This document shows positions 23,856 to 35,037 of a stretch of 64,000 bases of DNA, one piece after another. A program made the translations under genes and the position numbers. Position 1 is the first letter of the stretch. Every line of letters begins with the position of its first letter. The DNA is from Cymodocea nodosa (Eukaryota > Streptophyta > Magnoliopsida > Alismatales > Cymodoceaceae), in NCBI GenBank assembly GCA_036874045.1, contig CM072340.1, positions 9,377,001 through 9,441,000 of the forward strand, written 5' to 3'. A model generated the notes under the pieces. That model ran no database searches. It saw only the letters and a list, made by a program, of their open reading frames with translations, and was not told the DNA's origin.

Positions 23856-23904
23856 TAGTACGTTGTTGGAGATCCAATCAGGTTTTCTGGTGTCGTGCTG
23901 GTAA
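23856..23904 (+). other. Two tandem primer-binding sites after LTR3
   Basis: tagtacgttgttggaga (23856-23872) and tggtgtcgtgctggtaa (23888-23904) both resemble the tRNA-Asp-type primer site TGGCGCCGTTGCCGGGGA. They lie 32 bp apart within a repeated unit that includes a short LTR-end-like spacer (ccaatcaggtttt). Confidence 0.7.
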
Positions 23905-24656
23905 AATCTAAGCAAATACCTAAAGCTATTATCAGTGATAGTGGAACTCATTTCTGTAATAGAAGTTTTGAAGCCTTAATAAAGAAATATGGAGTAAACT
24001 ACAAAATTGCAACATCATATCATCCGCAAATAAGTGGACAAGTAGAAAGTGCTAACAAACAAATTAAGTTAATCTTAGAAAAAGTAGTAAATCCTACTAG
24101 AACAGATTGGGCTAATAGATTGATAGATGCACTTTGGGTTTATAGAATTGCTTATAAGACAAGCTTAGGTATGTCACCTTTTAGGCTAGTATATGGAAAA
24201 AGTTGTCATTTGCCAATTGAAATAGAACATAAAGCTTATTGGGCATTAAAAACTCTGAACATTAATTTAAATCAAGCTGCTGAAAATAGAAAAATGCAAT
24301 TAATTGAATTAGAAGAATTTAGAAATGAAGCTTATTCGAAGACTGTAGGAGAAAAAGAGAAAATGAAATTCTAGCATGATAGGAAAATTATTTCAAAAAG
24401 TTTTTAAATAGGACAAGAAGTATATCTTTATATGGCTAGACTCCATAACCATCTAGGAAAATTAAGATCTAGATGGGTAGGACCTTACATAGTTCGAAAT
24501 ATTTATTCTTATGAAGCTATTGAGATTGAAAATCCTAAAAATCAGAATATCTTTAAAGTAAATGGACAAAGACTTAGTCCTATTTTGAAAATACCAAAAA
24601 GTTCTTTTGGAATTATAGAAGAAGTCGGAGTAGAGGACTACTCGAGCTTTACTTAG
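23905..24656 (+). pseudogene. Gypsy integrase fragment (core and C-terminus)
   Basis: Joined directly to the primer-site region, with all of gag, protease, RT and RNase H missing. It reads as the second half of a Ty3/gypsy integrase: PKAIISDSGTHFCNRSF carries the second catalytic aspartate, SGQVESANKQIK the catalytic glutamate, then the FRLVYGKSCHLPIEIEHKAY block typical of Athila/Tat elements. At the C-terminus are RSRWVGPYIVRNIY and FKVNGQRLSP. Two stops separate the core from the C-terminus. The first catalytic Asp and the zinc finger are gone. Confidence 0.88.
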
Positions 24657-25172
24657 TAAGAAATTAGTTTTCTTTATTTTTATATATAAAAAAAAATTTT
24701 AAAATATAAAAATCATTGTAGTTTAACCGACCGGATCCATCGGTATGATCGGAACATAAAAAAATCTATATTAATTTTCAGTAAAAAAAATTCGGTCTGA
24801 CCGAAACAAGTATCGGTTAAATCGGTCAAAACATAAAAAAAACTATTATTGTAAGTATTTTTTATTATATCTGTTTGTACGGGAAGTCCGTTGAGTTACG
24901 CTTAACTCAACGAACTTACTCCGTTGAGTCTTGAGTTAGTCAATGAGCTTATTCCATTGAGTTAACTGTAACTCAATGGAGTAATGTAGCTAAGACTACG
25001 GATAAGAGAGCAAGAGTTGGTTCGGGAAATGACCCGATTACCCGCCTAAACTTAGGGCTTATTTAAACTAAAACCTAGGGTTTTGGGGGCATTATCCGGC
25101 AAACCATTTAGAATTTAGAACAGTAGAAATCAGAGCGATTTCGTGCTGTTGTGTAACTTCACGATCAGGAAG
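24657..25172 (+). promoter_or_regulatory. Spacer with palindromes upstream of the envelope-position ORF
   Basis: No coding sequence. At 24722-24835 are cggt/accg palindromes, including the self-complementary ttcggtctgaccgaa, a motif not seen elsewhere in the window. At 24890-24985 are gttgagttacgcttaactcaac and ccattgagttaactgtaact pairs, the family A motif. A cttatttaaac stretch at about 25048 could be a weak TATA element, about 125 bp before the next ATG. A promoter role is inferred. Confidence 0.45.
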
Positions 25173-27112
25173 ATGACACCTGAGTTCTGGGAAGATGTAG
25201 TGGACACAGCACAGTTTCTGAAAGAGTTAGAAGAATGACACACGTGGTAGAAGATTCGGAATACGACAAGAGAAAAAGAGCTACAAAAGGTAGAATCAGA
25301 ACTTTTCAACTTGAGCAAATTTTTGGTTGATTTGGGTATACAAATACCCCAAATAGTAGAAACAAAAATCAAACTAGCAACAGAAATTGCTTTAAGCAAA
25401 GAAAGAAAAATAAAGTCAAACAATGAAGTAGCCCTAGAACTAATCCAGTGCAAAGCCAGATTATGGTTCAAAAAGCACATTGCTGGTCGTGCAAGGGGTG
25501 CAATAAAGTGGCAACAACAAGTAGAGGAAGAATAGGAGGAGCTGACTACTGAAAGACCTATTCCTGAGGAACAACAGCTAGGACCTTCAGTTCCACCATT
25601 TAAGCCGTTTGCACGAGTAGCAATATTGGGGCCTTCGACTGAAGAAGAATTAAAAGAATTTCAAGGATTGGTTCAAGTTGGAAGAAACCAAGGAGAACTA
25701 GAAGATTTAGCAGTAGCCAAAGCACATTTGGTGTTTGATGCACTACGCAAGAGGAGGGCTGTAGAAAAATTGCAAGACCAATATAAAATTAAAGTTGAAC
25801 AACATCAAGAAGCTACTGCTAGAACTACTATCAGATTTATTGCAAAAGAAGTTGAAGCTAGTCCTTCGAGACTAGCAATTATTGAAAAAATTAAATAGGA
25901 AGAGCAAGTACCTGTGGCTCAAAGGCGTGCAGAGCCTTTGTTTTTAGATTTAATCTCAGAAGAAGAAGAGGAAGACCAGACACAATTAATCAGACGAAGG
26001 AAAGGAAAAGAGATAGTGCCTGAGTTTCAAAAGGAGATTAAATTTGAAGCACCAATATCAATAGGGCCTGTGGAGCCAATTTTTATAAACCTACTATCTG
26101 ATTCTGAGGAGGAGTAGGAGCAGCAGTAGCAAGAGCAAAGAAAAGAAGAAAATCAGGCTGAAATTAGTCTACAACTTGTACGAGAAGAAGAAACAGAAAT
26201 TAGGGCAGAAACTGAATTGCCCGTGGCTCCATCTCAATCTGCCACAGAATCAGAAAGAATAGTGACAGAGCAGATTGGTAGTCAGGAGGAAGAAGAAAGA
26301 ACAGAAAATGAAGAAGAAGCTGAATGAAGCCATTTGGACAAAAATGACTTTGCAGATTCCACTGAATTAAATGAAACAATTCAAGACAGAGTGAAGAGTT
26401 CTGCTGGCTCACCACCATAGATAAAAGTAGAAGCAAAAATTCAGGAATCTACAGAACATGTTCAAGTTCAACATATGGAAGAGGAAGATCAAGAACAAAC
26501 TCCTCTGAAACAACAAAGTCACATTCCTGACCCGACTGAAGCAATAGTTCTGAATGAAGTACATTTTTGGAGTCAGAAAGCTTATAATAAATACCAAGAA
26601 ATTAGGGGTTATGATATTATATACAATAGACTAGTAAATTGGGAAGGAATGCAAGAAATCAAAGAATTATTTGAATTCCAAGGTCTACTAAATTTTATTT
26701 CTCAAGAAAGAGGGCATGTAGTATATGAGAATCTAGTGCCATACTTTTATGCAAATTTGAGAGAAGAAGAAGGAAAATTAATTTCCAACGTGGAGGAAGC
26801 TGATGTACAGATAACATCAGAGCTTCTCCACAACATTTTTGGATTAAAGAATGAAGGAAAGGAAATTTTGGAAAGTACAACTGCCGTTGAATAGACAGAA
26901 TAGGAAATCAAGGACAGTTTGGCTATCAATCCTGGTGTGCCTTTATTAAATAGATTGAAGCATTTAAATGGTAAAGCACACATGATAGCCAACATTTTGA
27001 TTAAAAATGTCTATCAACGACAAGGCCATGACATAGAACAGAGTCAATTTGTCAAATGGGCTACGTTTGCAGTTGTAAATAGAATTCAAATAAATTGGTC
27101 TATAGTTTTGTT
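25173..27112 (+). pseudogene. Gypsy envelope-position ORF (plant-transposon-protein-like)
   Basis: One long reading frame of about 645 codons interrupted by roughly ten stops, eight of them TAG. It begins MTPEFWEDVVDTAQFLKELE, then a Lys/Glu-rich coiled-coil-like part (25260-25900) and acidic linkers (LISEEEEEDQ, LLSDSEEE). The C-terminal globular part (about 26530-27112) carries FWSQKAYNKYQEIRGYDIIY, IKELFEFQGLL, LVPYFYANLREEEGK and LKHLNGKAHMIANIL. The last part resembles the putative plant transposon protein domain found in many plant LTR-element accessory ORFs. It lies where Athila elements carry an 'env-like' ORF, but I see no signal peptide or membrane segment. Homologous to the ORF at 46771-48953. 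Confidence 0.7.
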
Positions 27113-27115
27113 TGA

Positions 27116-27165
27116 TTACCCAGCATGACACCAGAAAACTTGATTAGATCTCCAACAACGCACCA
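27116..27165 (-). other. Two tandem primer-binding sites before LTR4
   Basis: On the - strand, tggtgcgttgttggaga (27149-27165) and tggtgtcatgctgggtaa (27116-27133) repeat the arrangement seen after LTR3. They face leftwards into an ORF that runs the opposite way, so the junction near 27112 is a rearrangement breakpoint. Confidence 0.7.
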
Positions 27166-27173
27166 GAAAAACT

Positions 27174-28043
27174 TGGATTTGTTAACTTCTATTTTTACTT
27201 AGTTAATTTATCTTTATGCCTATTCCTTTTTTTTAGAAGTAAACAAACAACCTTTAATATAAATTAGATATTAATTCCAATTTGTATTTTAACTGTAAGT
27301 GCATAGTGTCTATTGTATTAGTGTGCAAGTACAGGTCGATCCCACAAAGAATTGTTTAAGAATTGAGAACTGTTCCGTTTGTTAACAATCAAATTTGTAT
27401 CTTCAATAAGCCCTCCGTTGAATTACAATTAACTCAACGGACAAGTTCGTTGAGTTATGGCTAACTCAACGGACTAACCTTGTGGACTTAAGTTAACTCC
27501 ACGAGCCTGTCTTTTCTTTTTAATACTACTATTTACAAAGGAATTCGGCCAACCATTGGGCGGTTCCACAGATTGTAAATAACATCAATTAAGCTCTTTA
27601 ATGTTAATAAACACTGGATTTATCATTAAGCATACTAACATTCAGATAATTCACACAGTAACCATTAAAATCTTGAAGTCTTTTGAACGAACCAATTTAA
27701 GTAAACTATAAAACTAAAACAAACATAAAACAATCACAACATTGACAAAGATAACATTAATCACGATACAACACAAACAATACAACACTCAAATACAAAA
27801 TACAATCACAGATAAGTTGTTTTTGGTATTTTTGTTTTAATATGAACATGGAAATGGGCGAAGGGTGAAATGTAAAGTAATCTCAATCGACAATAAATAC
27901 TTCCGTCACTACATGCGACGCGATTACACCACTGAAAATTAAACCACTTACAATTCTGTTTCCTCTCCCTATAGAATTGCAAGTCCAGAATTGCAAGATG
28001 ATCTCTTCTTCAGCATACAGACATCAACCCGAAGTCAAGATCT
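27174..28043 (-). mobile_element. Family A gypsy LTR4 (5'-truncated, inverted)
   Basis: The 3' 870 bp of a family A LTR on the - strand, ending at the aaatcCA terminus (+ position 27174). It includes the gttgagtta...taactcaac pairs at 27412-27510. It breaks at 28043 and is joined to the RT of the next copy, with no LTR 5' half. Confidence 0.8.
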
Positions 28044-28546
28044 ATAAAAGGTAAGGGAAAATGATCTTTCCTAGTCACAGCATTCAACTTTCTATAGTCT
28101 ATACATACTCTCTTGCCTAATTGAATTCTAGTAGGTATCAAGTCTTGACTTTCATTCCTAATAACTGTTAATCCTGATTTCTTGGGAACTACATGGATTG
28201 GGCTAACCCACGAGCTATCAGAAATCAGATAAATTATGTCATTATCTAACTATTTCACTATTTTCTTCCTGACTACTTCTTTAAGGTTTGGATTTAATCT
28301 CCTCTTAGGAATTCTAACAGGTTTAGCATTCTCTTCTAAATATATGTGGTGACAGCATAAAGTTAAACTTAACCCTTTTATATCAGTCATAGTCTATCCT
28401 ATTGCTTCTTTATAACTTTTTACTACATCTTTTAATTTAGCTATTTGATCCTCTTTTAAATCTGAAGCAATAATGATTGGACATGTTCGTTTCTCTTCCA
28501 GAAATATATAGGTTAATTCAGGAGGTAAATGTTTTAATTCTAAATG
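28044..28546 (-). pseudogene. Family A gypsy RT N-terminus (copy A3)
   Basis: The - strand reads as the start of Athila/Tat-type RT: MTDIKGLSLTLCCHHIYLEE, KRRLNPNLKEVV, a SWVSPIHVVPKKSG block and CIDYRKLNAVTRKDHFPLPF. It is cut at 28044 before the catalytic centre. A stop replaces the Trp of the AIGWT box. Confidence 0.85.
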
Positions 28547-29422
28547 TTACCCATCAGAAGCTAGAGCTCCTAATTGAACATCATCATTTTCTAAATTAAT
28601 TTCTTCCTGATCTCCTTCTATATTTATGCTTTCACTTTCCTCTAAAGTTTCAGAATTGATTTGCCTATTTAATTCTTCTTGAATCACATCATCTAACATA
28701 TCTCCTTCATCCTCTAAAAAGTCTATGGTATGTAAGGACATTTCTAACTCCTCAAACCTTTCTAGTTTGAAAATATTTAATTGAGTATCCTCATTACTAT
28801 ATGCTAACTTCATTACTCTAGTTTTACAATTTATAACAGCCCCTAATGTTGCTAAAAATGGTCTTCCCAAAATTAAAGATGTATCACTATTTTTATGCTT
28901 AATTTGTTGGGAATCCAAAATTACAATGTCAATAGGATATATAAAGTTTTTGATTTTAATTAAGACATCCTCTATTTTTCCTCTAGGGTATCTTATACTT
29001 CTATCAGCTAATTGAATAACCGTACTAGTAGGAGTTAAGCCTTCTAATCCTAAGGATGCAAATATATCACTTGGCATAACATTTATACCTGCACCTAAGT
29101 CTCTTAAGGTTCTTTCTAGAATGGTATTTCCTATGGTGCATGATATAACAGGGATTCCAAGATCAGATAACTTTTTAGGAATTTGTGGCAGAAATAGGGA
29201 ACTACTTTGCTCAGCTAAAAAGACATTTCTAAGAACTTTTCGCTCTCTTTTCTTAGTACACCAATCCTTTAGAAATTTAGCACAAGGTGGCATTTTCTGC
29301 AATTGATCTAACAAAGGAATGTTAACTTGTACTTTTTCAAAAATTTCTCTAATTTTTTCTTGTTTTTCAAGTATTGTTTGTTGTAATCTTTCAGGATAGG
29401 GTGTTAAAGATTGTGATTTCAA
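28547..29422 (-). pseudogene. Family A gypsy protease region (copy A3)
   Basis: An open 291-codon - strand frame. In order: VNIPLLDQLQKMPPCAKFLK, TKKRERKVLRNVFLAEQSSS, SCTIGNTILERTLRDLGAGI with NVMPSD (protease active-site box of DLGA type; the residue before the Asp is Arg instead of the usual Ile), QLADRSIRYPRGKIEDVL, ILGRPFLATLGAVINCKTRV and an acidic tail. A stop after LGALASDG separates it from RT. Upstream it continues into gag. Compared with copy A4 it has changes at many positions but the same layout. Confidence 0.85.
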
Positions 29423-30289
29423 AGATTTTTTTTCTTTCGTTTGATTTGTTTGATCAATTTTAGCTTCATTAGCAGATTCAGATTATTCTTCAGTGATTTC
29501 TAGATTTTCAGCTATTACATTTTCATTATCATTTTGATTTTTACTCTTATCCACCTTCATATCATATTCATTTTGAGTTCTTGGTGGTATATCAGTTCCA
29601 GATCTTAATGTTACACATATATCTTCCAGATTTTCGTTACTCTCATGATGTTTTTGTATATCATTTTCGTGATTATGATCTTCAATTGTTTTTAGTTTTA
29701 AAGTGCATTCTTTAAATTTTCTTACATTAGTATTTTCTATTTGCTGTATATTTTACAAATTATGCAGATCTATAACATTATAATTTCCATTGTCCTGTTG
29801 CATAACTTGTATTTTCATTGTATATTCGTCCAATGCTTTTAGTTTTCTTTCCAGATCATCTAATCTCATTGCGTTCAATTTTTGATCAATTTTCATTATA
29901 GTTTTTTCAGTTTCGTAAATTATATCCTTTTTAGGTTCTGAATATGCTTCCTTATAATTTAATTGATTGACTTCTTGTTGCTGACACATAAAGTATTCTA
30001 GTTTGTCTAGGTTTTGCTCTATACTACGCTCCAGTCTGTCATACCTATCCCAAACTTCAGTATCTCTCAACATATTACACATTCTATACTGACCATCAAT
30101 TGGGTAAACTATAAGATTCTCATACTCGACTCTATTATATTGAGGATAATTCATTTGTTGTTCATGGGATCTAGCCATCTGCAATTGTCTCAGTTTCAAA
30201 CAGTCAGAAATGTCGTGTCCTTCATAATTGTAGAATTCACATATGCTAATTACAAGTTTCAAAAATCTTTGAGCATAAGCATATGCCAT
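29423..30289 (-). pseudogene. Family A gypsy gag lacking a capsid domain (copy A3)
   Basis: ATG at 30289 (- strand) starts MAYAYAQRFLKLVISICEFY. A zinc-knuckle position follows within 20 residues as CEFYNYEGHDISDC, where the second Cys is Tyr (the A4 copy keeps CEFCNLKGHDISDC). Then comes a coiled-coil-like stretch (IEQNLDKLEYFMCQQQEVNQ, LDDLERKLKALDEYTMKIQV), a stop at 29753, and a degenerate linker to the protease. No Retrotrans_gag capsid region precedes the knuckle: only about 80 bp of leader separates the ATG from the primer site. Confidence 0.75.
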
Positions 30290-30368
30290 ATTCTCAATTA
30301 CAAAAGAAAACACACAACTCTAGCTATTAAAATAAAATAGCTCTAACAGTTGCTTATATTAATTCAAT

Positions 30369-30450
30369 TCCCCGGCAATGACACAATAAAACTTGTTTGA
30401 TTACCCAACACGACACTAGAAAACCTGATTGGATCTCCAACAACGCACCA
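30369..30450 (-). other. Triplicated primer-binding site
   Basis: Three tRNA-Asp-type primer sites occur in tandem, on the - strand in element order: 30434-30450 (tggtgcgttgttggaga), 30401-30418 (tagtgtcgtgttgggtaa) and 30369-30385 (tgtgtcattgccgggga). The period is about 33 bp. Each unit also carries an agtttt-type spacer and a caatca/caaaca end that mimics the LTR terminus. The first lies at the normal distance from the LTR5 end; the innermost is closest to the tRNA-Asp complement in its GCCGGGGA half. Confidence 0.8.
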
Positions 30451-30458
30451 GAAAAACT

Positions 30459-31015
30459 TGGATTTGTTAACTTCTGTTTTTACTTAGTTAATTTATATTT
30501 ATGCCTATTCTTTTTTTTTAAGAAGTAAACAAACAACCTTTAATACAAATTAGATATTAATTCCAATTTGTATTTTAACTGCAAGTGCACAATGTCTATT
30601 GTATTAGTGTGCAAGTACAGGTCGATCCCATAGAGAATTGTTTAAGAATTGAGAACTGTTCCATTTGTTAACAATCAAATTTGTCTCTTCAATAAGCCTT
30701 CCGTTGAATTACAGTTAACTTAACGGACAAGTTCGTTTAGTTATGGCTAACTCAACAGACTGACCTCGTGAACTTAAGTTAACTCCACGAGCCTATCTTT
30801 TCTTTTTAATACTGTTATTTATAGAGGAATTTGGCCAACCATTAGGCAGTTCCACAGATTGTAAATAACATCAATTAAGCTCTTTAATGTTAGTAAACAC
30901 TAGATTTATCATTAAGCATACTAACATTCAGATAATTCACACAATAACCATTAAAATCTTTAAGTCTTTTGAATGAACCAATTTCAGTAAACTGTAAAAC
31001 TAAAACAAACATAAA
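30459..31015 (-). mobile_element. Family A gypsy LTR5 (3' 557 bp only)
   Basis: The 5' LTR of copy A3 on the - strand, starting at its CA terminus (+ 30459) and colinear with LTR4 until 31015, where similarity stops abruptly. The upstream promoter half is missing. Palindromic pairs lie at about 30700-30800. Confidence 0.8.
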
Positions 31016-31489
31016 AACAGTAACCGACATTGTTCCATTGAGTTATCTTTAACTCAATGAGGTTAGTTCGTGGATTAAGCAGAACAGTTATTCTTTTAAC
31101 CACTAACGAAACTTCATTGGTTTAGTGGTTATCAAAATTTGAAATTAATAGTGGTACACGTACCCATAAAAACAGGAACCACGATGCACGTTGCAAGACA
31201 CATTCTTGCAATGAGATATATTCACTTTATGGATGTGCATTATATATATATAATAGAATGTTATTTACGAGTTACTAGTACTTTTAAAAGTAAGGAGAAA
31301 AACGTTGGAGGAACTAGAAGGAGAAGCAGCTGATTTGACTTCATTCGTCAACAATTATTTACTGAATGGAAAGCTTTAGACTAGTATGTAATTAATCTTC
31401 AGCTATTTATTTATGAGCACATGGACTCATTCTCTTAGCACTAAATGATTAGTAAGAACACCTACCTAGGAATTTTCAACATAAAGGAG
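31016..31489. other. Unassigned stretch between copies A3 and A4
   Basis: It begins with one ccattgagttatctttaact pair (31035-31060), like the LTR palindromes, then has no similarity I can place. Around 31110-31215 is a local gtggtacacgt/acgatgcacgt-rich segment. Probably a remnant of another LTR. No coding potential. Confidence 0.4.
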
Positions 31490-33234
31490 TATTGAAACAT
31501 TTTCTGAACTAGACTTTAACGAAATTCTTCTGGAATACACCTCCTTAAAACCATATTAGGACATTTCTTAAATAAGTATGGGTCTTCCCAATAGTAATAT
31601 TTTACTCTTGAAAAAAACAATTTCTTATCCTATCTATTCCAATATTTAGGTGTTAAACCAGTAACTAAGTAATTAACTATGTCTACATACCAAGGCATTA
31701 TTTCTATGGTCATTAATTGTTCATCAGGAAAATTATCTTTAATTTCAATGTTTGATTTTTCTATTTGTAATATTGATAAATGATCTGCTACTACATTCTC
31801 ACAACCTTTTTTATCTTTAATTTCTAGATTAAATTCTTGTAATAACAATATCCATCGGATCAGTCTAGGTTTAGTCTCTTTTTTTGCTATTAGGTGTTTT
31901 AAAGCTGAATAATCCATGTATACTATCACTTTAACTCCAATCAAATATGATCTAAACTTTTTTAAGGCAAACACAACAGCTAATAATTCTTTTTTAGTAG
32001 TTGTATAATTAACTTGAGCATTATTTAAAGTTTTGCTTGCATAATGAATCACTCTAAGAGATTTTTCTATCTTCTGTTCCAACATTGCTCCTATAGTAAA
32101 ATCAAATGCGTCACACATTAATTCAAATGGTTGGTTCCAATTAAGTACTTGTATTATAGGAGTTGAAATTAAGCTAATTTTAAGCTTGATAAATGCTTCT
32201 TTGCAATTTTTATTAAGGTTAAATGGGACATCTTTTAATAGATTAGTTAAAGGTCTAGCTATTTTGCTAAAATCTTTAACAAATCTTCTATAAAATCCAG
32301 CATGTCCTAGAAATGATCTAATATCTTTTACTGATTTAGGTTCTGGTAGATTAGAAATTACTTCTATTTTAGCTTTATCTACTTTCAGTCCTTTCTTTGA
32401 AACAACATGTCCTAAGACTATTCTTTGTTTAACCATGAAGTGACATTTTTCCCAATTTAGAACTAGATTTTTTTCCACACAGCATTTTAATACTTGGTCA
32501 AAATTGTTTAAACACACTTCATATGAAGTTCCATATACAGTAAAATCATCCATAAATATTTCTAAAAAATCTTTAGTTATTTCAGTGAATATGACCTACA
32601 TACACCTTTGAAAGGTAGCTAGTGCATTGCATAATCCAAATGGCATTCTCTTAAAAGCATAAGTTCCATTAAGACATGTGAAAGTTGTTTTCTCTTGATC
32701 CTCTAATGCTACTGGAACTTGGTTATATCCTGAATAACCATCTAGGAAATAAAAATATTCTTGCCCTACTAATCTCTCTAGCATTTGGTCTATAAGAGGT
32801 AAGGGAGAATAATCTTTCCTAGTCATAGCATTCAGCTTTCTGTAGTCTATGCACACTCTCCAACCTGATTGAATTCTAGTAGGTATCAAGTCCTGACTTT
32901 CATTCATAATAACTGTTAATCCTGATTTCTTGGGAACCACATGGATTGGACTAACCCATGAGCTATTAGAAATCGGATAAATTATGTCATTATCTAACCA
33001 TTTCACTATTTCCTTCCTAACTACTTCTTTAAGGTTTGGATTTAATCTCCTCTCAGGAATTCTAATAGGTTTAGTATTCTCTTCTAAATATATATGGTGA
33101 CAGCATAAAGTTGCATTTAACCCTTTTATATCAACTATAGTCCATCTTATTGCTTCTTTATAAGTTTTTACTACATATTTTAATTTAGAAATTTGATCAT
33201 CTTTTAAATCTAAAGCAATAATGATTGGACATGT
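31490..33234 (-). pseudogene. Family A gypsy RT, RNase H and integrase linker (copy A4)
   Basis: The - strand pol. RT (33006-32530): ISNSSWVSPIHVVPKKSG, CIDYRKLNAMTRKDYSPLPL, FPFGLCNA-type block, and the catalytic box as FMDDFTVYG. After it [18 protein letters not shown] and [15 protein letters not shown]. RNase H (about 32130-31760) retains its acidic residues: [38 protein letters not shown] and ENVVADHLS. The integrase linker YYYWEDPYLFKKCPN lies near 31570, after a stop at 31630. The integrase itself is lost. A stop sits between the RT halves near 32595. Confidence 0.88.
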
Positions 33235-34065
33235 TCATTTTTCTTCCAAAAATATATAGGTTAATTTAGGAGGTAAAAGTTTTAAATCTAAATGTTGATC
33301 ATCAGAAGCTAAAGCTCCTAATTGAACATTTTCATCTTCAATATTAATCTCTTCTTGATCTCCTTCTACTTTTATGCTTTTACTTACTTCTAAAGTTTCA
33401 GAATCTAGTTGCCTATTTAATTCTTCTTGAATCACATCATCTAGCATATCTCCTTCATCTTCTAAAAAGTCTATAGTATGTAAGGACATTTCTAACTCCT
33501 CAAACTTCTTTGGTTTGAAAATGTTTAATTGAGTATCCTCATTACCATATGCTAACTTCATCACTCTAATTTTACAATTTATAACAACCCTTGCTATTGC
33601 TAAGAATAGTCTTCCCAAAATTAAAGATGTATCATGATTCTGATGCTTAATTTGTTGGGAATCCAAAATCACAATATCAATAGGATATATGAAGTTTTTA
33701 ACTTTAATTAGGACATCTATTTTTCCTCTAGGGTATCTTATACTTCTATCAACTAATTGAATGACAATCCTAGTAGGGATTAAGCCTTCTAATCCTAAGG
33801 ATGCAAATATATCACTAGGCATAACATTTATACCTACACCTAGGTCTATTAAGGTTCTTTCTAGAAGGGTATTTCCCATGGTGCATGATATAACAAGAAT
33901 TCTAAGATCAAATAACTTTTTAGGAATTTGTGATAGAAATAGGGAACTACTTTGCTCAGCTAAAAAGACTTTCCTTAAAACTTTTCGCTCTCTTTTCTTA
34001 GTACACCAATCCTTAAGAAATTTATCACAAAGTGGCATTTTCTGCAATAAGTCTAACAAAGGCAT
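33235..34065 (-). pseudogene. Family A gypsy protease region (copy A4)
   Basis: Open 276-codon - strand frame equivalent to 28547-29422. The active-site box reads TLIDLGVGINVMPSDIFASL. The flanking SRIPKKL..., RYPRGKIDVLIKVKNFIYP and ILGRLFLAIARVVINC blocks are recognisable, and the acidic tail ends LGALASDDQHLDLKLLPPKL, the normal link to RT. One codon is missing in the RGKIEDVLI box compared with A3. Leu replaces Pro in ILGRPF. Confidence 0.85.
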
Positions 34066-35037
34066 GTTAACTTGTACCTTTTCAAAAATTTCTCTAATTT
34101 TTTATTTTTCAAAAAAATTTTGTTGTAATCTTTTAGGATAGGGTACTAATGATTGTAATTTACAAAATTCTTTTTCATTCATTTCATTTGTTTGATCATT
34201 TTTAATCTCATTTTCAAATTCAGATTTTTCTTCATTGGTCTCTAAGTTTTCAAATATTACATTTTCATTATCATTTTGAATTTTGTTCTTATCTACCTTC
34301 ACATTACTTTCTTTTTGAATTCTTGGTGGTATATCAGTTCCAAATCTTAATGTTATACATACATCTTCCAAATTTTCATTACTTTCATGATGTTCTTGTA
34401 TTTCATTTTCATGATTTTGATCTTCAATTGTTTTTAGTTTTAATTTACATTCTTTAAACTCTATTGCATTAGTATTTTCTTTTGTTTGTATGTCTTGCAA
34501 ATTATGTAAATCTATAACATTAAAGTTTTTATTTGTATTTTCCTGTTGCATAACTTGTAATTTCATTGTAAATTCATCCAATGCTTTTAATTTTCTTTCC
34601 AAATCATATAGTCTCATTGCATTCAATTTTTAATCAATTTTCATTATGGTTTTTTTAGTTTCATATATGATAGCAATTTTAGGTTCTGAATATTCTTCTC
34701 TATAATTTAATTGGTTGACTTCTTGTTGCTGATACATGTATTGTTCTAGTTTGTCTATGTTTTGCTCTAAACTACACTCAAGTCTGTCATACCTATCCCA
34801 AACTTCCTCGTCTCTCAACATATTACTCGTTCTAAACTAACCATTAGTTAGGTAAACTATAAGATTCTCATACTCAACTCTATTATATTGAATATAATTC
34901 ATTTATTGTTCATGTGATCTAATCATCTGCAATCGTCTCAGTTTCAAACAATCAGAAATGTCATGACCTTTCAAATTACAGAATTCACATATGCTAACTA
35001 TAGGTTTCAGAAATCTTTGAGCATAAGCATATGCCAT
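34066..35037 (-). pseudogene. Family A gypsy gag lacking a capsid domain (copy A4)
   Basis: ATG at 35037 (- strand), about 80 bp after the primer site. It starts MAYAYAQRFLKPIVSI and then an intact CCHC knuckle, CEFCNLKGHDISDC. After stops comes a coiled-coil-like region (34821-34630 and 34626-34102: LRLYDLERKLKALDEF-type heptads) and the ITLRFGTDIPPRIQKE box before the protease. No capsid domain is present, exactly as in copy A3. Confidence 0.75.

Noticed and set aside
25173..27112. Calling this ORF a true viral-type envelope protein
   Set aside because: No signal peptide, membrane span or glycoprotein-like cysteine pattern is visible; only the position resembles env.
31105..31135. tggtttagtggtta as a tRNA or SINE A box
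   Set aside because: No B box (ggttcgantcc) follows at the needed distance and no cloverleaf can be drawn.
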